Assembly: GCF_000299395.1 (NCBI RefSeq)
Contig: NC_018656.1
Span: forward strand, 1,612,001-1,676,000
Direction of reading: 5' to 3'
From: Candidatus Nitrosopumilus sediminis
GTDB lineage: Archaea > Thermoproteota > Nitrososphaeria > Nitrososphaerales > Nitrosopumilaceae
Length of the DNA stretch: 64,000 nt
Made by a program: the position numbers and the translations under genes. Each line of letters opens with the position of its first letter. The stretch's first letter is position 1. The notes below the pieces were generated by a model that was not told the origin of the DNA, made no database searches, and saw nothing but the letters and a program-made list of their open reading frames with translations. Shown piece by piece: positions 44,241 to 53,434 of this stretch.

Positions 44241-45119
44241 GTGGATTTTAAAAATAAAATTGTTTTAATTACTGGTGCATCCTCAGGAATTGGTAGAGAA
44301 TCTGCAATAGAATTTGCAAAATTAGGAGCTAACGTTGTTTTAGTTTCAAGAAGAAAAGATAAGCTTGAACAAGTCGCTAATGAATTAAAAAAATTCAATG
44401 TTACTACAATGATTTGTCAATGTGATGTATCTGATAAAAACCAAGTAAAAGAAATGTCAAAAATGGTTTTAGAAAAATTCAATTCAGTTGATATTTTAGT
44501 AAATAATGCAGGTTTTGCAATTTATGGTTCTGTATCTGAACTTAGTATTGATGAAATAGAATCTCAGATGAAAACCAATTATTTTGGAATGATTTACTGC
44601 ATCAAAAATTTTCTTCCGTCTATGTTAGTAAAAAAATCTGGTCATATTGTCAATGTTGCATCTGTTGCAGCAAGCTTTGGTTTACCTGGTATTGCTTCTT
44701 ACTGTGCATCAAAGTTTGCAATGCTTGGATTTTCAGAAGGTCTAAAACATGAATTAAAAAATTCTGGAGTTGGAATTACTGTTGTTAGTCCAATTATGGT
44801 TAGAACTGATTTCTTTGAACATCCATCATTTGAAAAAATGCCAAAATTTTCTCCAACCTCACTTAGCTCCAAAACTGTAGCAAAAGCGATCTTAAAAGCA
44901 GCAAATTCTCCAAGATTAGAAATTATAGTTCCTTCTGTAGTACGAGGTGCAGTATGGATGAAAAATACGTTTCCATATTTTGTTAACCCTATTTTAGGCA
45001 AATCTTTCAAAAAACAACTAGATTCAATGAAAAATGCCAAAATTTATTCTTCTAAATCTTCATCTGCAGATTCACTAGAGCCTACATCTAGTAATTCCAA
45101 TGATTTTAATTCAAATTGA
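44241..45119 (+). CDS. short-chain dehydrogenase/reductase
   Basis: A 292-residue SDR from GTG 44241. VLITGASSGIGRESAIEF (cofactor site), VSRRKDKLEQ, DILVNNAGFAIYGS, HIVNVASVAASFG and YCASKFAMLGFSEGLKHEL (catalytic YxxxK) are all present. The C-terminal part is longer than usual and ends in a Ser/Asn-rich tail. That tail (76 bp) overlaps the end of the convergent gene. It resembles the DltE/oxidoreductase subgroup; the substrate is unknown. Confidence 0.87.
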   Translation: MDFKNKIVLITGASSGIGRESAIEFAKLGANVVLVSRRKDKLEQVANELKKFNVTTMICQCDVSDKNQVKEMSKMVLEKFNSVDILVNNAGFAIYGSVSELSIDEIESQMKTNYFGMIYCIKNFLPSMLVKKSGHIVNVASVAASFGLPGIASYCASKFAMLGFSEGLKHELKNSGVGITVVSPIMVRTDFFEHPSFEKMPKFSPTSLSSKTVAKAILKAANSPRLEIIVPSVVRGAVWMKNTFPYFVNPILGKSFKKQLDSMKNAKIYSSKSSSADSLEPTSSNSNDFNSN

Positions 45120-45445
45120 TAAATTGCTTTCATTTCAATTTCTTTTTCTTTTTCTAGAAATTCTGAGACCTTTTTGCTTAATGGTGCTTTATGTTGATCA
45201 AAAACAAACTCGTAAACTTCACCTTTTAGTAAATCATCTATTTTGATAGTTTTTGGAACATCCATTGTTACAATATGTCGACCATCTTCTACAGCATCAT
45301 ACAATTGAACATCTATCTTATTATCTTCATAATAAAATTCCAGAATATATCCTTGTTTTTTTAACTCTTCAGGTTTTTTGAATTTTGCATTCTGAATTTC
45401 ATCGGTAACCCATTGTGGTATTTCATCTTCTTTCTTTTTTACCAT
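45044..45445 (-). CDS. hypothetical protein, small beta-rich domain
   Basis: A 133-residue acidic protein. WVTDEIQNAKFKKPEELKKQGYILEFYYEDNKIDVQLYDAVEDGRHIVTMDV is followed by KGEVYEFVFD and a charged helix. Its C-terminal 25 codons overlap the 3' end of the SDR on the other strand. An adjacent zinc-ribbon gene lies 11 bp upstream, same strand. The function is unknown. Confidence 0.55.
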   Translation of the reverse strand: MVKKKEDEIPQWVTDEIQNAKFKKPEELKKQGYILEFYYEDNKIDVQLYDAVEDGRHIVTMDVPKTIKIDDLLKGEVYEFVFDQHKAPLSKKVSEFLEKEKEIEMKAIYQFELKSLELLDVGSSESADEDLEE

Positions 45446-45456
45446 GGTAAACCACT

Positions 45457-45816
45457 CTAGCTTTCTGCTTTTTCTTTTTTACTCTTTGACCACCATTCAA
45501 GATAGTCATCGTGTTTATCATCACGTGTTCTTTCTCTTTGATTTAACTTGAATCTGATATCTGAAATTTCTTCTCTTGTTGCGTATAATCCACATCTCTT
45601 ACAAATGAAGTGTCTCCTATTCTTCTCATCCATTTTCATTGGAATATCAATTTCATCAAATAATTTGAACAAAGCATCTCTGTTTCTGTCCTCTTCTTCT
45701 GGAAAATCTTCTATGTATTTTGCTTCTATCTTCTTTTTCTCTCGTGATGTACATTCGGGACAGTTAGGCACTAAGATTTGGCTTAATTTTTTCCATAAAA
45801 GCGTTCCCACAATCAT
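45457..45816 (-). CDS. zinc-ribbon protein
   Basis: A 119-residue basic protein. One C-x2-C pair occurs near the N-terminus (PNCPECTSRE) and another at FICKRCGLYATREE; together they can bind one zinc. Between them is an acidic helical segment (EDFPEEEDRNRDALFKLFDEID), and the C-terminus is charged (NQRERTRDDKHDDYLEWW). Homologs appear confined to Thaumarchaeota in my knowledge, without assigned function. A strong hairpin lies 15 bp upstream of its ATG. Confidence 0.6.
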   Translation of the reverse strand: MIVGTLLWKKLSQILVPNCPECTSREKKKIEAKYIEDFPEEEDRNRDALFKLFDEIDIPMKMDEKNRRHFICKRCGLYATREEISDIRFKLNQRERTRDDKHDDYLEWWSKSKKEKAES

Positions 45817-45830
45817 TACTGATCGATATT

Positions 45831-45898
45831 ATCTGACACGCGGATTTTTTCATCATCCCTTGCGGTCCGTTCGCCCATCGAAATCCCGCGTGCCAGAT
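45831..45898 (-). ncRNA. strong 17-bp hairpin element upstream of the zinc-ribbon gene
   Basis: Arms 45831-45847 and 45881-45898 pair over 17 positions with one bulged base. The single non-Watson-Crick position is A·C on the plus strand but G·U on the minus strand, so the structure favours a minus-strand RNA. The 33-base loop is GC-rich, with a further GCG/CGC pairing. Transcribed on the minus strand it lies between the glycosyltransferase and the zinc-ribbon gene, as a leader or processed RNA. There is no T-run typical of a terminator. Confidence 0.5.
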
Positions 45899-45922
45899 GA
45901 GCAAAATTATCAAAATAATCTA

Positions 45923-46398
45923 TTATCTCTTTTCTTCTAATGTTTGAGCAGCAATTTTTGCTGAATTTTCTGCCCCGTTTGGAACAAAATTCTTTGAAAA
46001 ATCATTCAAATTATCTTGAAATTCCACATAATTTTCTTTGATTTTTGATATGCCTTTAGTCACTTGACTTGGCTTAATTGCTAACACACCTAAATTCTTC
46101 TCTTCGGCCCATCTGATATTGTTTGTATGCTCATCATAAATTGGAATTCCGATTATTGGCTTTGATTTCCCACCCATAATTTCTCCCATTACGGTATGGG
46201 ATCCATTAACAACAGCATATTTACACAAATCCAAAATTGTATCTTTTTCTTGTTCTGAAAGAAAGCCAATATCAATTTGTATCCAATCAATCTTCTTTTC
46301 TAACGCTTCTGATATTGAATAATTTTCTCCATCTTTTCCAATTACTGAATCGATGTTAGGATCATTTCTTGCATGTGAAATAATTCTTTTTCTTTTTT
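45923..46398 (-). CDS. glycosyltransferase (GT28-like), C-terminal part (frameshifted)
   Basis: This frame continues the glycosyltransferase encoded at 46342-47154 after a one-base break. It runs RIISHARNDPNIDSVIGKDG, then YSISEALEKKIDWIQID and CKYAVVNGSHTVMGEIMGGKSKPIIGIP, ending IRWAEEKNLGVLAI... . The NGSHTVMGEIMGGK segment is the nucleotide-sugar binding part of GT-B enzymes (compare MurG-type SHGGxxT). It has no start of its own near the junction. Type CDS is kept because the fault may be a sequencing indel. Confidence 0.75.
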
Positions 46399-47154
46399 CA
46401 TCTCATCTTGGTGAAATACTTCTTCATATCTTTGACCAGTTCCATCATTAGTTGATTTGTTTCCTGTTCTCATCCAATATCCAAATTCATTATTTTTAAC
46501 TAATTTTTCTAGTTCTGATTCTTTTTCTTTTTTGATTTTTTTACTAGTAAAATGTCCAACATAAGTAACTTTTTCTTGTACATCTTTGGTAAAATTTAGA
46601 TTAAATTCACACATTGTATATGGTGGCGGTGAATCTGCTACAAGAATTCTTGATGCTTTGGCAATTTGTTTTGCAACAAAAACTAATGAAGGATAAAGAT
46701 ATGATCTTGAATTATATAATTTTGGTCTAAATTGATTTGTTACAAACAAACTTGGAATATTTCTATTTTTAGCTAGAATATTTGAACCCATATCTCCATC
46801 ATTAATCACAAGATCAAACTTTTCTTTGTTGTAGAGCTTTCGCTCTTCCCTCAAATAGTTTGTAATCTGTCTAACTAATGATGGATTTTTTGAAATTGGT
46901 AGTAGCAAATTCATCAACGATTTTGAAACACTTGGACCAAATTTTCCATCAATTGGGGTTGGCATCAAAATTTCATGGATTTTTTCTTTTTGATCGGGGA
47001 ATTTTTTTAATAGTTTTTCATAAACATGATCTTTGCTTGAAAAATGAACTTCAAATTCTTCTTTGATATATTCTCCCAGAACGTCATTTAGCCTCATCAT
47101 TCTTGAATAATGACCACTTCCCCACGGATAGATGAATTCTCCTATTTTGAGCAT
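46342..47154 (-). CDS. glycosyltransferase (GT28-like), N-terminal part (frameshifted)
   Basis: 270 residues from ATG 47154. It begins MLKIGEFIYPWGSGHYSRMM, a GT-B opening with the Gly-x-Gly-His glycine loop. LVINDGDMGSNILAKNRNIPSLFVTN and TYVGHFTSKK follow. The last 20 residues (after HQDEM) are out of frame and end at a false stop. Adding one A at the A-run opposite 46387-46398 restores a 410-residue protein with the piece at 45923-46398, a normal size for this family. It probably builds a surface glycan or glycolipid. Confidence 0.8.
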   Translation of the reverse strand: MLKIGEFIYPWGSGHYSRMMRLNDVLGEYIKEEFEVHFSSKDHVYEKLLKKFPDQKEKIHEILMPTPIDGKFGPSVSKSLMNLLLPISKNPSLVRQITNYLREERKLYNKEKFDLVINDGDMGSNILAKNRNIPSLFVTNQFRPKLYNSRSYLYPSLVFVAKQIAKASRILVADSPPPYTMCEFNLNFTKDVQEKVTYVGHFTSKKIKKEKESELEKLVKNNEFGYWMRTGNKSTNDGTGQRYEEVFHQDEMKKEKELFHMQEMILTSIQ

Positions 47155-47184
47155 AATATGAAACTGAATATGCCGTTTAAATTC

Positions 47185-48297
47185 TCAGTGATTCTCTAAT
47201 GAATCTAAAATATCATGAACATTGTTAGGTCCTAGATGAACTGTAATGGTTTTCTTTGTTTTCAGTGCAAATTCAACTTCTTTTTTTAAAAAAGATGGAA
47301 TTTCATTTGTTGCAATAGTCACCATTTTTTCTAATTTTTTGATGTTTCTTTCCAATCCAATCTCTTTTGCTTCATCAAACAAACTAGAATCCACGCCAGC
47401 TAGTGGCAAAATAGGTATTTTCTTTTTTTCAAAAACTTTTTTTAATGAATTATCGATAAATTCTAGAGAAAAAATTAGTGGAGACAATGCTAATGACACA
47501 TGACTGTTAGGATATCGTAATAGTATCTCTAATATAGAATTTATAAAAATTAGATAATTTTTCGTTCCATTAGGATTAATTTTAAGTTGTAAAAATTCAA
47601 GTTTTATTTTGTCTTGCACTAGTCTTGGAATAATTTGATTAATTATCTTTGCAAGATTCATCAACTCTGATTTCTGTCTATAACAAACTAGTATATCCAC
47701 ATCATGACCTTGTTTGATCGTCTCATAACAAGAAACTGCAGAGATCTCATCAAATATTGCACATATAGTTTTTTGATTTTGTGATTGATATGGTATTCCT
47801 CCTTTACCTTTATCTAAAAAAATGCAAACATATGCACTACTTTTTGTTAAATATGTGTATAATAATTTATCAAAATTTTCATCTGTTCCTGGATGAGCTC
47901 CTGAACTCATTTTCTTTTCTATAATATTTGACGTAGCTGCAATTTCTACATCCTTGGTTACAAATCCTTTTGATATTCCTTCTACTTTAACTAGAAATTT
48001 TTCTCCTTTTAAGAGCAAGTTACCGCCAATAGAAGTAATTTCAGAAACAATACTTTGAAAATCATTTTTTACTTGTCTTGCAATTGCAATCTTTTCAATT
48101 CCAAAAAGTAAATTTATTGCTGATAATGCAAAGACAGGATCATTTGCATCAACTAGAATAACATCCCCATCACGTTTAACAGACTTAAATTGCTGATTTT
48201 TTATTTTAAGAATTTTTTTAATATTTGAAATTAGATATGGAATTTTATTTTTTGAAAATATAGTTGGAAAAACTACAACATATGATATTTCATCCAT
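47185..48297 (-). CDS. ThiI-like THUMP protein lacking the PP-loop
   Basis: About 370 residues from ATG 48297 (MDEISYVVVFPTIF); a start at 48405 would overlap cysH. It has a ferredoxin-like segment, then a THUMP domain (KFLVKVEGISKGFVTKDVEIAATSNI...YVCIFLDKGKGGIP), then a Rossmann-like region. Where ThiI has the ATP-binding SGGIDSP, this protein has AIFDEISAVSCYE. The C-terminal ThiI-like GVDSSLFDEAKEIG is kept. 4-thiouridine synthesis is therefore unlikely; it may bind tRNA only. It is divergent from cysH. Confidence 0.7.
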   Translation of the reverse strand: MDEISYVVVFPTIFSKNKIPYLISNIKKILKIKNQQFKSVKRDGDVILVDANDPVFALSAINLLFGIEKIAIARQVKNDFQSIVSEITSIGGNLLLKGEKFLVKVEGISKGFVTKDVEIAATSNIIEKKMSSGAHPGTDENFDKLLYTYLTKSSAYVCIFLDKGKGGIPYQSQNQKTICAIFDEISAVSCYETIKQGHDVDILVCYRQKSELMNLAKIINQIIPRLVQDKIKLEFLQLKINPNGTKNYLIFINSILEILLRYPNSHVSLALSPLIFSLEFIDNSLKKVFEKKKIPILPLAGVDSSLFDEAKEIGLERNIKKLEKMVTIATNEIPSFLKKEVEFALKTKKTITVHLGPNNVHDILDSLENH

Positions 48298-48381
48298 ATT
48301 TTCTATTTTGAATTCTACTTGTTTATAATTTAGGATAAAACTTCGGGTAATCAATATAAAACAAATAATTCCACTGATATT

Positions 48382-49107
48382 GTGACAAAATTCACGCAAG
48401 AACAAGTAGATGATTTGAACTCAAAAATCAAAACTGCTGAAGAAGCATTACAGTGGGTCTCAGATAATCTTCATCCTAAAGTTGCCAAAGCATCAAGTTT
48501 TGGTGCTGAAGATGCTGTGATGATGGATATAATGATGAAAATTAATCCCAAATTTAGATTCTTTACTCTTGATACAGGACGATTGCCACAAGAAACCTAT
48601 GACATCATAGATATTGTGAGAAAAAAATACAATATTTCTGTTGAAGTTCTATTTCCTAATACCCAAGAAGTAGAAGATATGGTTCGTGATAAAGGAATGA
48701 ATCTGTTCTATGATAGTGTAGAAAATAGAGAACTATGCTGTGAAATTAGAAAAGTTCATCCAATGAATAAAATGTTGAATACACTAGATGGTTGGATCAC
48801 TGGATTAAGACGTGATCAGACCAAAAATCGTGAAAATGTAAAAATCTTTCAAATAGATCACGTACACGGAGGAATTTTAAAAATAAACCCGATTATTGAT
48901 TGGACTTGGGATCAAATTCAAGAATATATTAAAAAAAATAATTTGCCCTACAACAGTCTACTTGACAAAGGCTATCCTAGTATTGGATGTGAACCATGTA
49001 CTAGACCAATCAAACCTGGTGAAGATCTAAGATCTGGACGATGGTGGTGGGAACAAGGTGGAAATAAAGAGTGTGGCCTTCATATAGACCGTAAAAGGAT
49101 GGATTAG
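48382..49107 (+). CDS. cysH: APS/PAPS reductase CysH, iron-sulfur type
   Basis: A 241-residue reductase releasing sulfite. [14 protein letters not shown] (PP-loop), [17 protein letters not shown] and [12 protein letters not shown] are typical. Two Cys pairs, ELCCEIRK and GCEPCTR, are the [4Fe-4S] ligands of the APS-reducing type, and NKECGLH carries the catalytic Cys. The substrate is thus probably APS rather than PAPS. It is followed 1 bp later by sat, which supplies APS. Confidence 0.93.
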   Translation: MTKFTQEQVDDLNSKIKTAEEALQWVSDNLHPKVAKASSFGAEDAVMMDIMMKINPKFRFFTLDTGRLPQETYDIIDIVRKKYNISVEVLFPNTQEVEDMVRDKGMNLFYDSVENRELCCEIRKVHPMNKMLNTLDGWITGLRRDQTKNRENVKIFQIDHVHGGILKINPIIDWTWDQIQEYIKKNNLPYNSLLDKGYPSIGCEPCTRPIKPGEDLRSGRWWWEQGGNKECGLHIDRKRMD

Positions 49108-49108
49108 T

Positions 49109-50251
49109 ATGTCAGAAAACAGTTCAATCAAACCACATGGTGGAATTCTAGTAAACAGAATTAAAAAAATTGATCCTACTGGATTATTCTCAATTACAAT
49201 CAGTGAAGATCTTGCAAATGATGTTGAAAACATTGCAGATGGGATATTTAGTCCGTTAGAGGGATTTTTAAATAAACAAGACTTTGAAAGTGTCATTTCA
49301 CGTGGAAGACTAGCTAATGATTTAGCTTGGACTATTCCAATTGTGCTTGATGTAGATTCAGAAACTGCTTCTAAAATGAAAGAATCAGGAGATGTTTTAC
49401 TGAAAAATCCAGATGGTGTAGGTGTTGCAGTATTACATGTTAAGGAAACGTTTTCTTTTGATAAAGAAAAAACTGTACAAGGAGTCTATGGAACCAATGA
49501 TTTATCACATCCAGGCGTTGCAAAAACAATGTCAATGAAAGATTATTTGGTTGGAGGAAAAATTGATTATATTCAAAGACCGAATGATACTGAAATCAGA
49601 AAAAATAGACTAACACCTACTCAAACACGAGAGGCTTTTGCAAAAGCTGGATGGAAAACAATCTGTGCATTTCAGACTAGAAATCCACCACATGTAGCTC
49701 ATGAAATGCTTCAAAAAACATCAATTACAACACGTGATGGTGTATTTGTAAATCCGATCATTGGAAAGAAAAAATCTGGTGACTTTGTAGATGAAGTTAT
49801 TGTCAAATGTTACGAAACTATGATAAAATTATACTATCCAGAAAATAGATGTAAACTAGGAACATTGCATACTGAAATGAAGTATGCTGGTCCAAAAGAA
49901 GCAATTCACCATGCAATAATGAGACAAAATTATGGATGCACTCATATCATAATTGGACGAGATCATGCAGGTGTTGGAAAGTTCTATGATCCATTTGCAG
50001 CACAAAAAATCTTTGATGACTATCCAGAGTTAGAAATATCTCCAGTATTCTTTCCGCCTTTCTTTTATTGTAGAAAATGCCTCACATACACTACTCCAAA
50101 AGCATGTCCACACGATGATGATGTAAAAGAGCAAATTAGTGGAACTGCACTGCGAGAAATGATTCAAAATGGTCAAGCCCCTTCAGAGTTTATTCTAAGA
50201 CCAGAAGTAGCACAAGTAATTTTAGATCATCCAAAACCATTTGTTGATTAG
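49109..50251 (+). CDS. sat: sulfate adenylyltransferase (ATP sulfurylase)
   Basis: A 380-residue enzyme activating sulfate to [14 protein letters not shown] (QxRNPxHxxHE), GRDHAGVG and the C-terminal zinc-type segment [17 protein letters not shown] are seen, the last as in archaeal and bacterial dissimilatory-like ATP sulfurylases. It is cotranscribed with cysH. Together with CysC and CysQ at 31-32.6 kb this gives both APS and PAPS branches. Confidence 0.95.
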   Translation: MSENSSIKPHGGILVNRIKKIDPTGLFSITISEDLANDVENIADGIFSPLEGFLNKQDFESVISRGRLANDLAWTIPIVLDVDSETASKMKESGDVLLKNPDGVGVAVLHVKETFSFDKEKTVQGVYGTNDLSHPGVAKTMSMKDYLVGGKIDYIQRPNDTEIRKNRLTPTQTREAFAKAGWKTICAFQTRNPPHVAHEMLQKTSITTRDGVFVNPIIGKKKSGDFVDEVIVKCYETMIKLYYPENRCKLGTLHTEMKYAGPKEAIHHAIMRQNYGCTHIIIGRDHAGVGKFYDPFAAQKIFDDYPELEISPVFFPPFFYCRKCLTYTTPKACPHDDDVKEQISGTALREMIQNGQAPSEFILRPEVAQVILDHPKPFVD

Positions 50252-50281
50252 ATTTTTATTCAATCAAATTTGATCTAGCTT

Positions 50282-50950
50282 GTGAAATATCTTTTTGCAA
50301 TAATTTTACTTACTGGAATTTTTATATCACCTGCATTTGCTCAGGAAACAAACAATCCGTCATTAATCATTGATACATTAGAGATTCCTTCAGATGAATT
50401 CAACACTATAGTACGTGAAGCACCAATTAGAGTTTTAGACGATGTTCATGCTGTAAGTTGGCAGGTGACAATTGATAACAATCTGCTATATGCAAATCCA
50501 AATGGAAATGCAGTTTTAAGACTGTATGATCAAGAGAATCGTGATGAGTTTATTGAAGTAGGAATGGGTTCACAGCCTGATAACAAATTTTGGGTTGCAG
50601 TTCAAACTCCCAAAGAAGGTTACATTGTAGTTCATAGAGATTTGGATAGAGGTTGGTATCCTGAGGCAAAATCTATCATATCATTTACTGACAGGGCAGG
50701 ATTAACTGTGAATAATGGTGCAAGAATTGTAGTCACTAATTTGGATATAGGAGAATTTGCAATTCATTCTTACTCTGTTCATGGAATGGAAGGTTCCACT
50801 GATCCCCCTGCAGTAAGTTCTGGAAGTATGATTATAGAATTTCTATCTGGTGATCCTGCAAAGAATGTATTTGCATTGTTTCCATTTTATGTAGCAGCTG
50901 GCATGGGTGTAATAGTTGGAATACTATTTTTAACTAAGAAGCGTTCTTAG
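50282..50950 (+). CDS. exported, C-terminally anchored beta-domain protein
   Basis: A 222-residue protein from GTG 50282. A signal peptide (1-20, cut after AFA), a beta-rich domain (about 25-190; AVSWQVTIDNNLLY, GSQPDNKFWVAVQTP, GARIVVTNLDIGEFAIHSY) and a C-terminal TM helix (about 198-217) ending KKRS. It would sit on the outer face of the membrane. The fold may resemble DOMON-like or cupredoxin-like domains, but no motif settles it. Its end overlaps nth by 17 bp. Confidence 0.6.
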   Translation: MKYLFAIILLTGIFISPAFAQETNNPSLIIDTLEIPSDEFNTIVREAPIRVLDDVHAVSWQVTIDNNLLYANPNGNAVLRLYDQENRDEFIEVGMGSQPDNKFWVAVQTPKEGYIVVHRDLDRGWYPEAKSIISFTDRAGLTVNNGARIVVTNLDIGEFAIHSYSVHGMEGSTDPPAVSSGSMIIEFLSGDPAKNVFALFPFYVAAGMGVIVGILFLTKKRS

Positions 50951-51584
50951 ATTTGTAAAATTTACAGCTTTTTTTGATTTTACATACATTACACATTGGT
51001 GAAATTGGTTTACAGATATTTTGACCATACATAACGAATGTATCATTAATGTCAATCCAATATTTCTTTTGTATTTTTTTCATTAGTTCTTGTTCTGTCT
51101 CTTCTGGATTTTTTGTATCAACTAGTCCTAATCTATTTGAAATTCTATGAACATGAATATCTACTGGTATTGCAGGTTTCTCAAATGCATAAACTAGAAC
51201 GCAATTTGCAGTTTTTCTTCCAACTCCTGGCAATTCTACTAGAGTTTCCAAATTATCTGGAACTTTGCCTTTGTATTTTTTGTCAATAATTTTTGCAACC
51301 TCGATGATTCTTTTAGATTTTACATGAAAGAATCCAATTGACTTTATTATTTTCTCCACGTCTTTGATTTTTGCATTAGCTAGTTCTTTGGGATTCTTGT
51401 ACTTTGAGAATAATTCTTTGACTGCCTTTGTTGTGGCCTCATCTTTGGTTCTAGCTGACAAAATTGTTCCAATCAGAATACTGAATGGACCAGTTTCTGC
51501 ATCATGAAGATCTTTTAATGCCGTAATTCTTGGTGGCTTTACAGCATTCATTGTTTTTACCATGCCTGAAAGAATCATCTTCAT
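50934..51584 (-). CDS. nth: endonuclease III (DNA glycosylase/AP lyase)
   Basis: A 216-residue base-excision repair enzyme for oxidised pyrimidines. SARTKDEATTKAVKELF, helix-hairpin-helix LVELPGVGRKTANCVLVY (catalytic Lys) and IPVDIHVHRISNRLG (catalytic Asp). The [4Fe-4S] loop is C-x6-C-x2-C-x5-C (CKPISPMCNVCKIKKSC). All key residues are present. Confidence 0.95.
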   Translation of the reverse strand: MKMILSGMVKTMNAVKPPRITALKDLHDAETGPFSILIGTILSARTKDEATTKAVKELFSKYKNPKELANAKIKDVEKIIKSIGFFHVKSKRIIEVAKIIDKKYKGKVPDNLETLVELPGVGRKTANCVLVYAFEKPAIPVDIHVHRISNRLGLVDTKNPEETEQELMKKIQKKYWIDINDTFVMYGQNICKPISPMCNVCKIKKSCKFYKSKNAS

Positions 51585-51641
51585 ATGAAATGTAAAAGAA
51601 TAACTCTATTAGAATCTAAATTCAACTTTTAAATTCTAATA

Positions 51642-52064
51642 TCATGGAGTACTTGCACTTGCACAAGGATCTGAGCCTGTATCGATCTCTAATTTATCAC
51701 TAAAACTATCTCCATCTGTATCTACTTTAGTTTTGTCTAAACATCCAGTTCCATCTTCAAAACTATTGGTTAATCCATCACCATCACAATCGTTGTCTGT
51801 TTGTCCTAGTGTTCCAACTGGATTAAATGGACAAAGATCCTCAGAATTGGTTAATCCATCACCATCACAATCCTCTGTAGATACTGTAACATCACATGAA
51901 GAATTTGGATTTTTTTCACAAACCCTACTATTCGGATTGGCATTTTCACATCCATTACTTCCATTATTTTTACCTTTAACTGCGAAACTATCCGACATTG
52001 ATGTGGTCATTAACAATCCGGTTAGAGTAAAAACTATGAACGCAAATCCAACCATACTTCTCAT
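51642..52064 (-). CDS. secreted calcium-binding (thrombospondin type 3-like) protein
   Basis: A 140-residue exported protein. After the signal peptide (about 1-28, ending DSFAVKG) come Cys-containing spacers and then Asp-rich repeats: CDGDGLTNSEDLCPFNP, DNDCDGDGLTNSFED and DTDGDSFSDKLEID. These are type 3 thrombospondin-like DxDxDG loops that bind Ca2+. Probably a cell-surface protein. The 137 bp upstream, shared with the divergent dehydratase gene, is AT-rich with no evident features. Confidence 0.75.
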   Translation of the reverse strand: MRSMVGFAFIVFTLTGLLMTTSMSDSFAVKGKNNGSNGCENANPNSRVCEKNPNSSCDVTVSTEDCDGDGLTNSEDLCPFNPVGTLGQTDNDCDGDGLTNSFEDGTGCLDKTKVDTDGDSFSDKLEIDTGSDPCASASTP

Positions 52065-52201
52065 ACACGAAATATGATGATATTATTATTAAAATGATCT
52101 TTTTGTCTGTTATTATTGTAACACACAATATTTTCGAATTAAACTTCCTGGAATTGGAATTTTGTTCAAAATGAAGCAAAATATGACTATTTCAGTGGGC
52201 C

Positions 52202-53434
52202 ATGGTTGATGATATTATACTCCCAAGTTTTTTAGAAAACCACCTAAAGTATTATACTCGTATTAACAAATATGTTCTATTGGAATTAACTAAAGATGAA
52301 GAATCTGCATTAAAAGGCGAACAAGGAGAAATTATGCAAATGGCATACAGAATTCTTGTTGCTACAGGTGAAGCAACAGATGCAGATAAACTAGTACCGA
52401 TAGAATGGGCTCATCTTTCAGGCGTAAATTATAATACAATTGGTGATGCAGGAGAAGAATTTCTATCCAGTATTAGTAAAGAAGCACGAGTCAAAGTAAA
52501 AACAACTCTTAACCCAATGGGATTTGATATAGATAATGTATCCAACTATGGATTAGATGAAAATTTTATCTCAAAGCAATTATCTATTAGAAATTCATAT
52601 GAAACAATGGGAGTCATCCCATCTTTTTCATGTATTCCTTATGAAATTTTTGATATTCCAAAAGTTGGAACTCAAGTTGCATTTGCAGAAAGTAATGCTG
52701 CAATCCATGCAAACTCTTTTGATAATCTAAAAACAAACAAAGAAAGTGCATTTAGTGCATTGGCTAGCGCACTTATTGGAAAAAGCCCATACTCTTCATT
52801 AAGAAAAGATGACAACCCAAATATTACAATTCAAATGAAAGTAAAAAATCCAAATGAATTGACATATGGTATGCTTGGATTTTTTGCAGGAAAAGTTGGT
52901 GATACATCTGTGAATATCTCAGGACTTGGCGATATGGATAAAAGGCAAACTAAAGCAATGTGTGGGGGTATGGGAACATCTGGAACTTGTGCTAAGTTCA
53001 TCTTTGGAGAAGGAAATTCTAATTGTGAAAAAATTGATTTTGATGAAAAAGAGATGCAAAATGTTCATGACGAACTAAACACAGCAGAAAAAGGTGATAT
53101 TATCACACTTGGTAGTCCTCAATTGGGACTAGATGAAATTTCTGAACTTGCAGGAAAACTAAAGGGTCGTTCATTTCAAAAACGGTGTATGGTGTTTCTG
53201 CCTAGAACTGTAAAGGAACAATCAACAAAAATTGGATATACTACAGAACTTGAACGTGCAGGATGTGAAATTCTATCTGACTGTTGTACATGTTTGTCTC
53301 CTCTAATTAACAAGGATAGTGTTGATGCAGTTACAACTAACAGTATCAAAGGTGCATTTTATCTTAAAAATTCTAACGGTGTAGGTGTCAATCTAAAGCC
53401 ACTATCACAAATTATAGAAGATGAGACAAGATGA
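52202..53434 (+). CDS. phosphomevalonate dehydratase large subunit (aconitase X type)
   Basis: A 410-residue member of the aconitase-X family. It forms trans-anhydromevalonate 5-phosphate in the archaeal mevalonate pathway. GATGEATDADKLVPIEWAHLSGVNYNTIGDAG, SCIPYEIFDIPKVGTQVAFAESNAAIHANS, CGGMGTSGTCAKFIFGEG and SDCCTCLSPLI hold the iron-sulfur Cys positions. It overlaps the small subunit by 4 bp (ATGA). The start is ATG 52202. Confidence 0.92.
   Translation: MVDDIILPSFLENHLKYYTRINKYVLLELTKDEESALKGEQGEIMQMAYRILVATGEATDADKLVPIEWAHLSGVNYNTIGDAGEEFLSSISKEARVKVKTTLNPMGFDIDNVSNYGLDENFISKQLSIRNSYETMGVIPSFSCIPYEIFDIPKVGTQVAFAESNAAIHANSFDNLKTNKESAFSALASALIGKSPYSSLRKDDNPNITIQMKVKNPNELTYGMLGFFAGKVGDTSVNISGLGDMDKRQTKAMCGGMGTSGTCAKFIFGEGNSNCEKIDFDEKEMQNVHDELNTAEKGDIITLGSPQLGLDEISELAGKLKGRSFQKRCMVFLPRTVKEQSTKIGYTTELERAGCEILSDCCTCLSPLINKDSVDAVTTNSIKGAFYLKNSNGVGVNLKPLSQIIEDETR

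Noticed and set aside
48298-48405. Upstream start for the ThiI-like gene at 48405
   Set aside because: It would overlap the start of divergent cysH, and the extra residues are hydrophobic noise with no similarity to the ferredoxin-like N-terminus.
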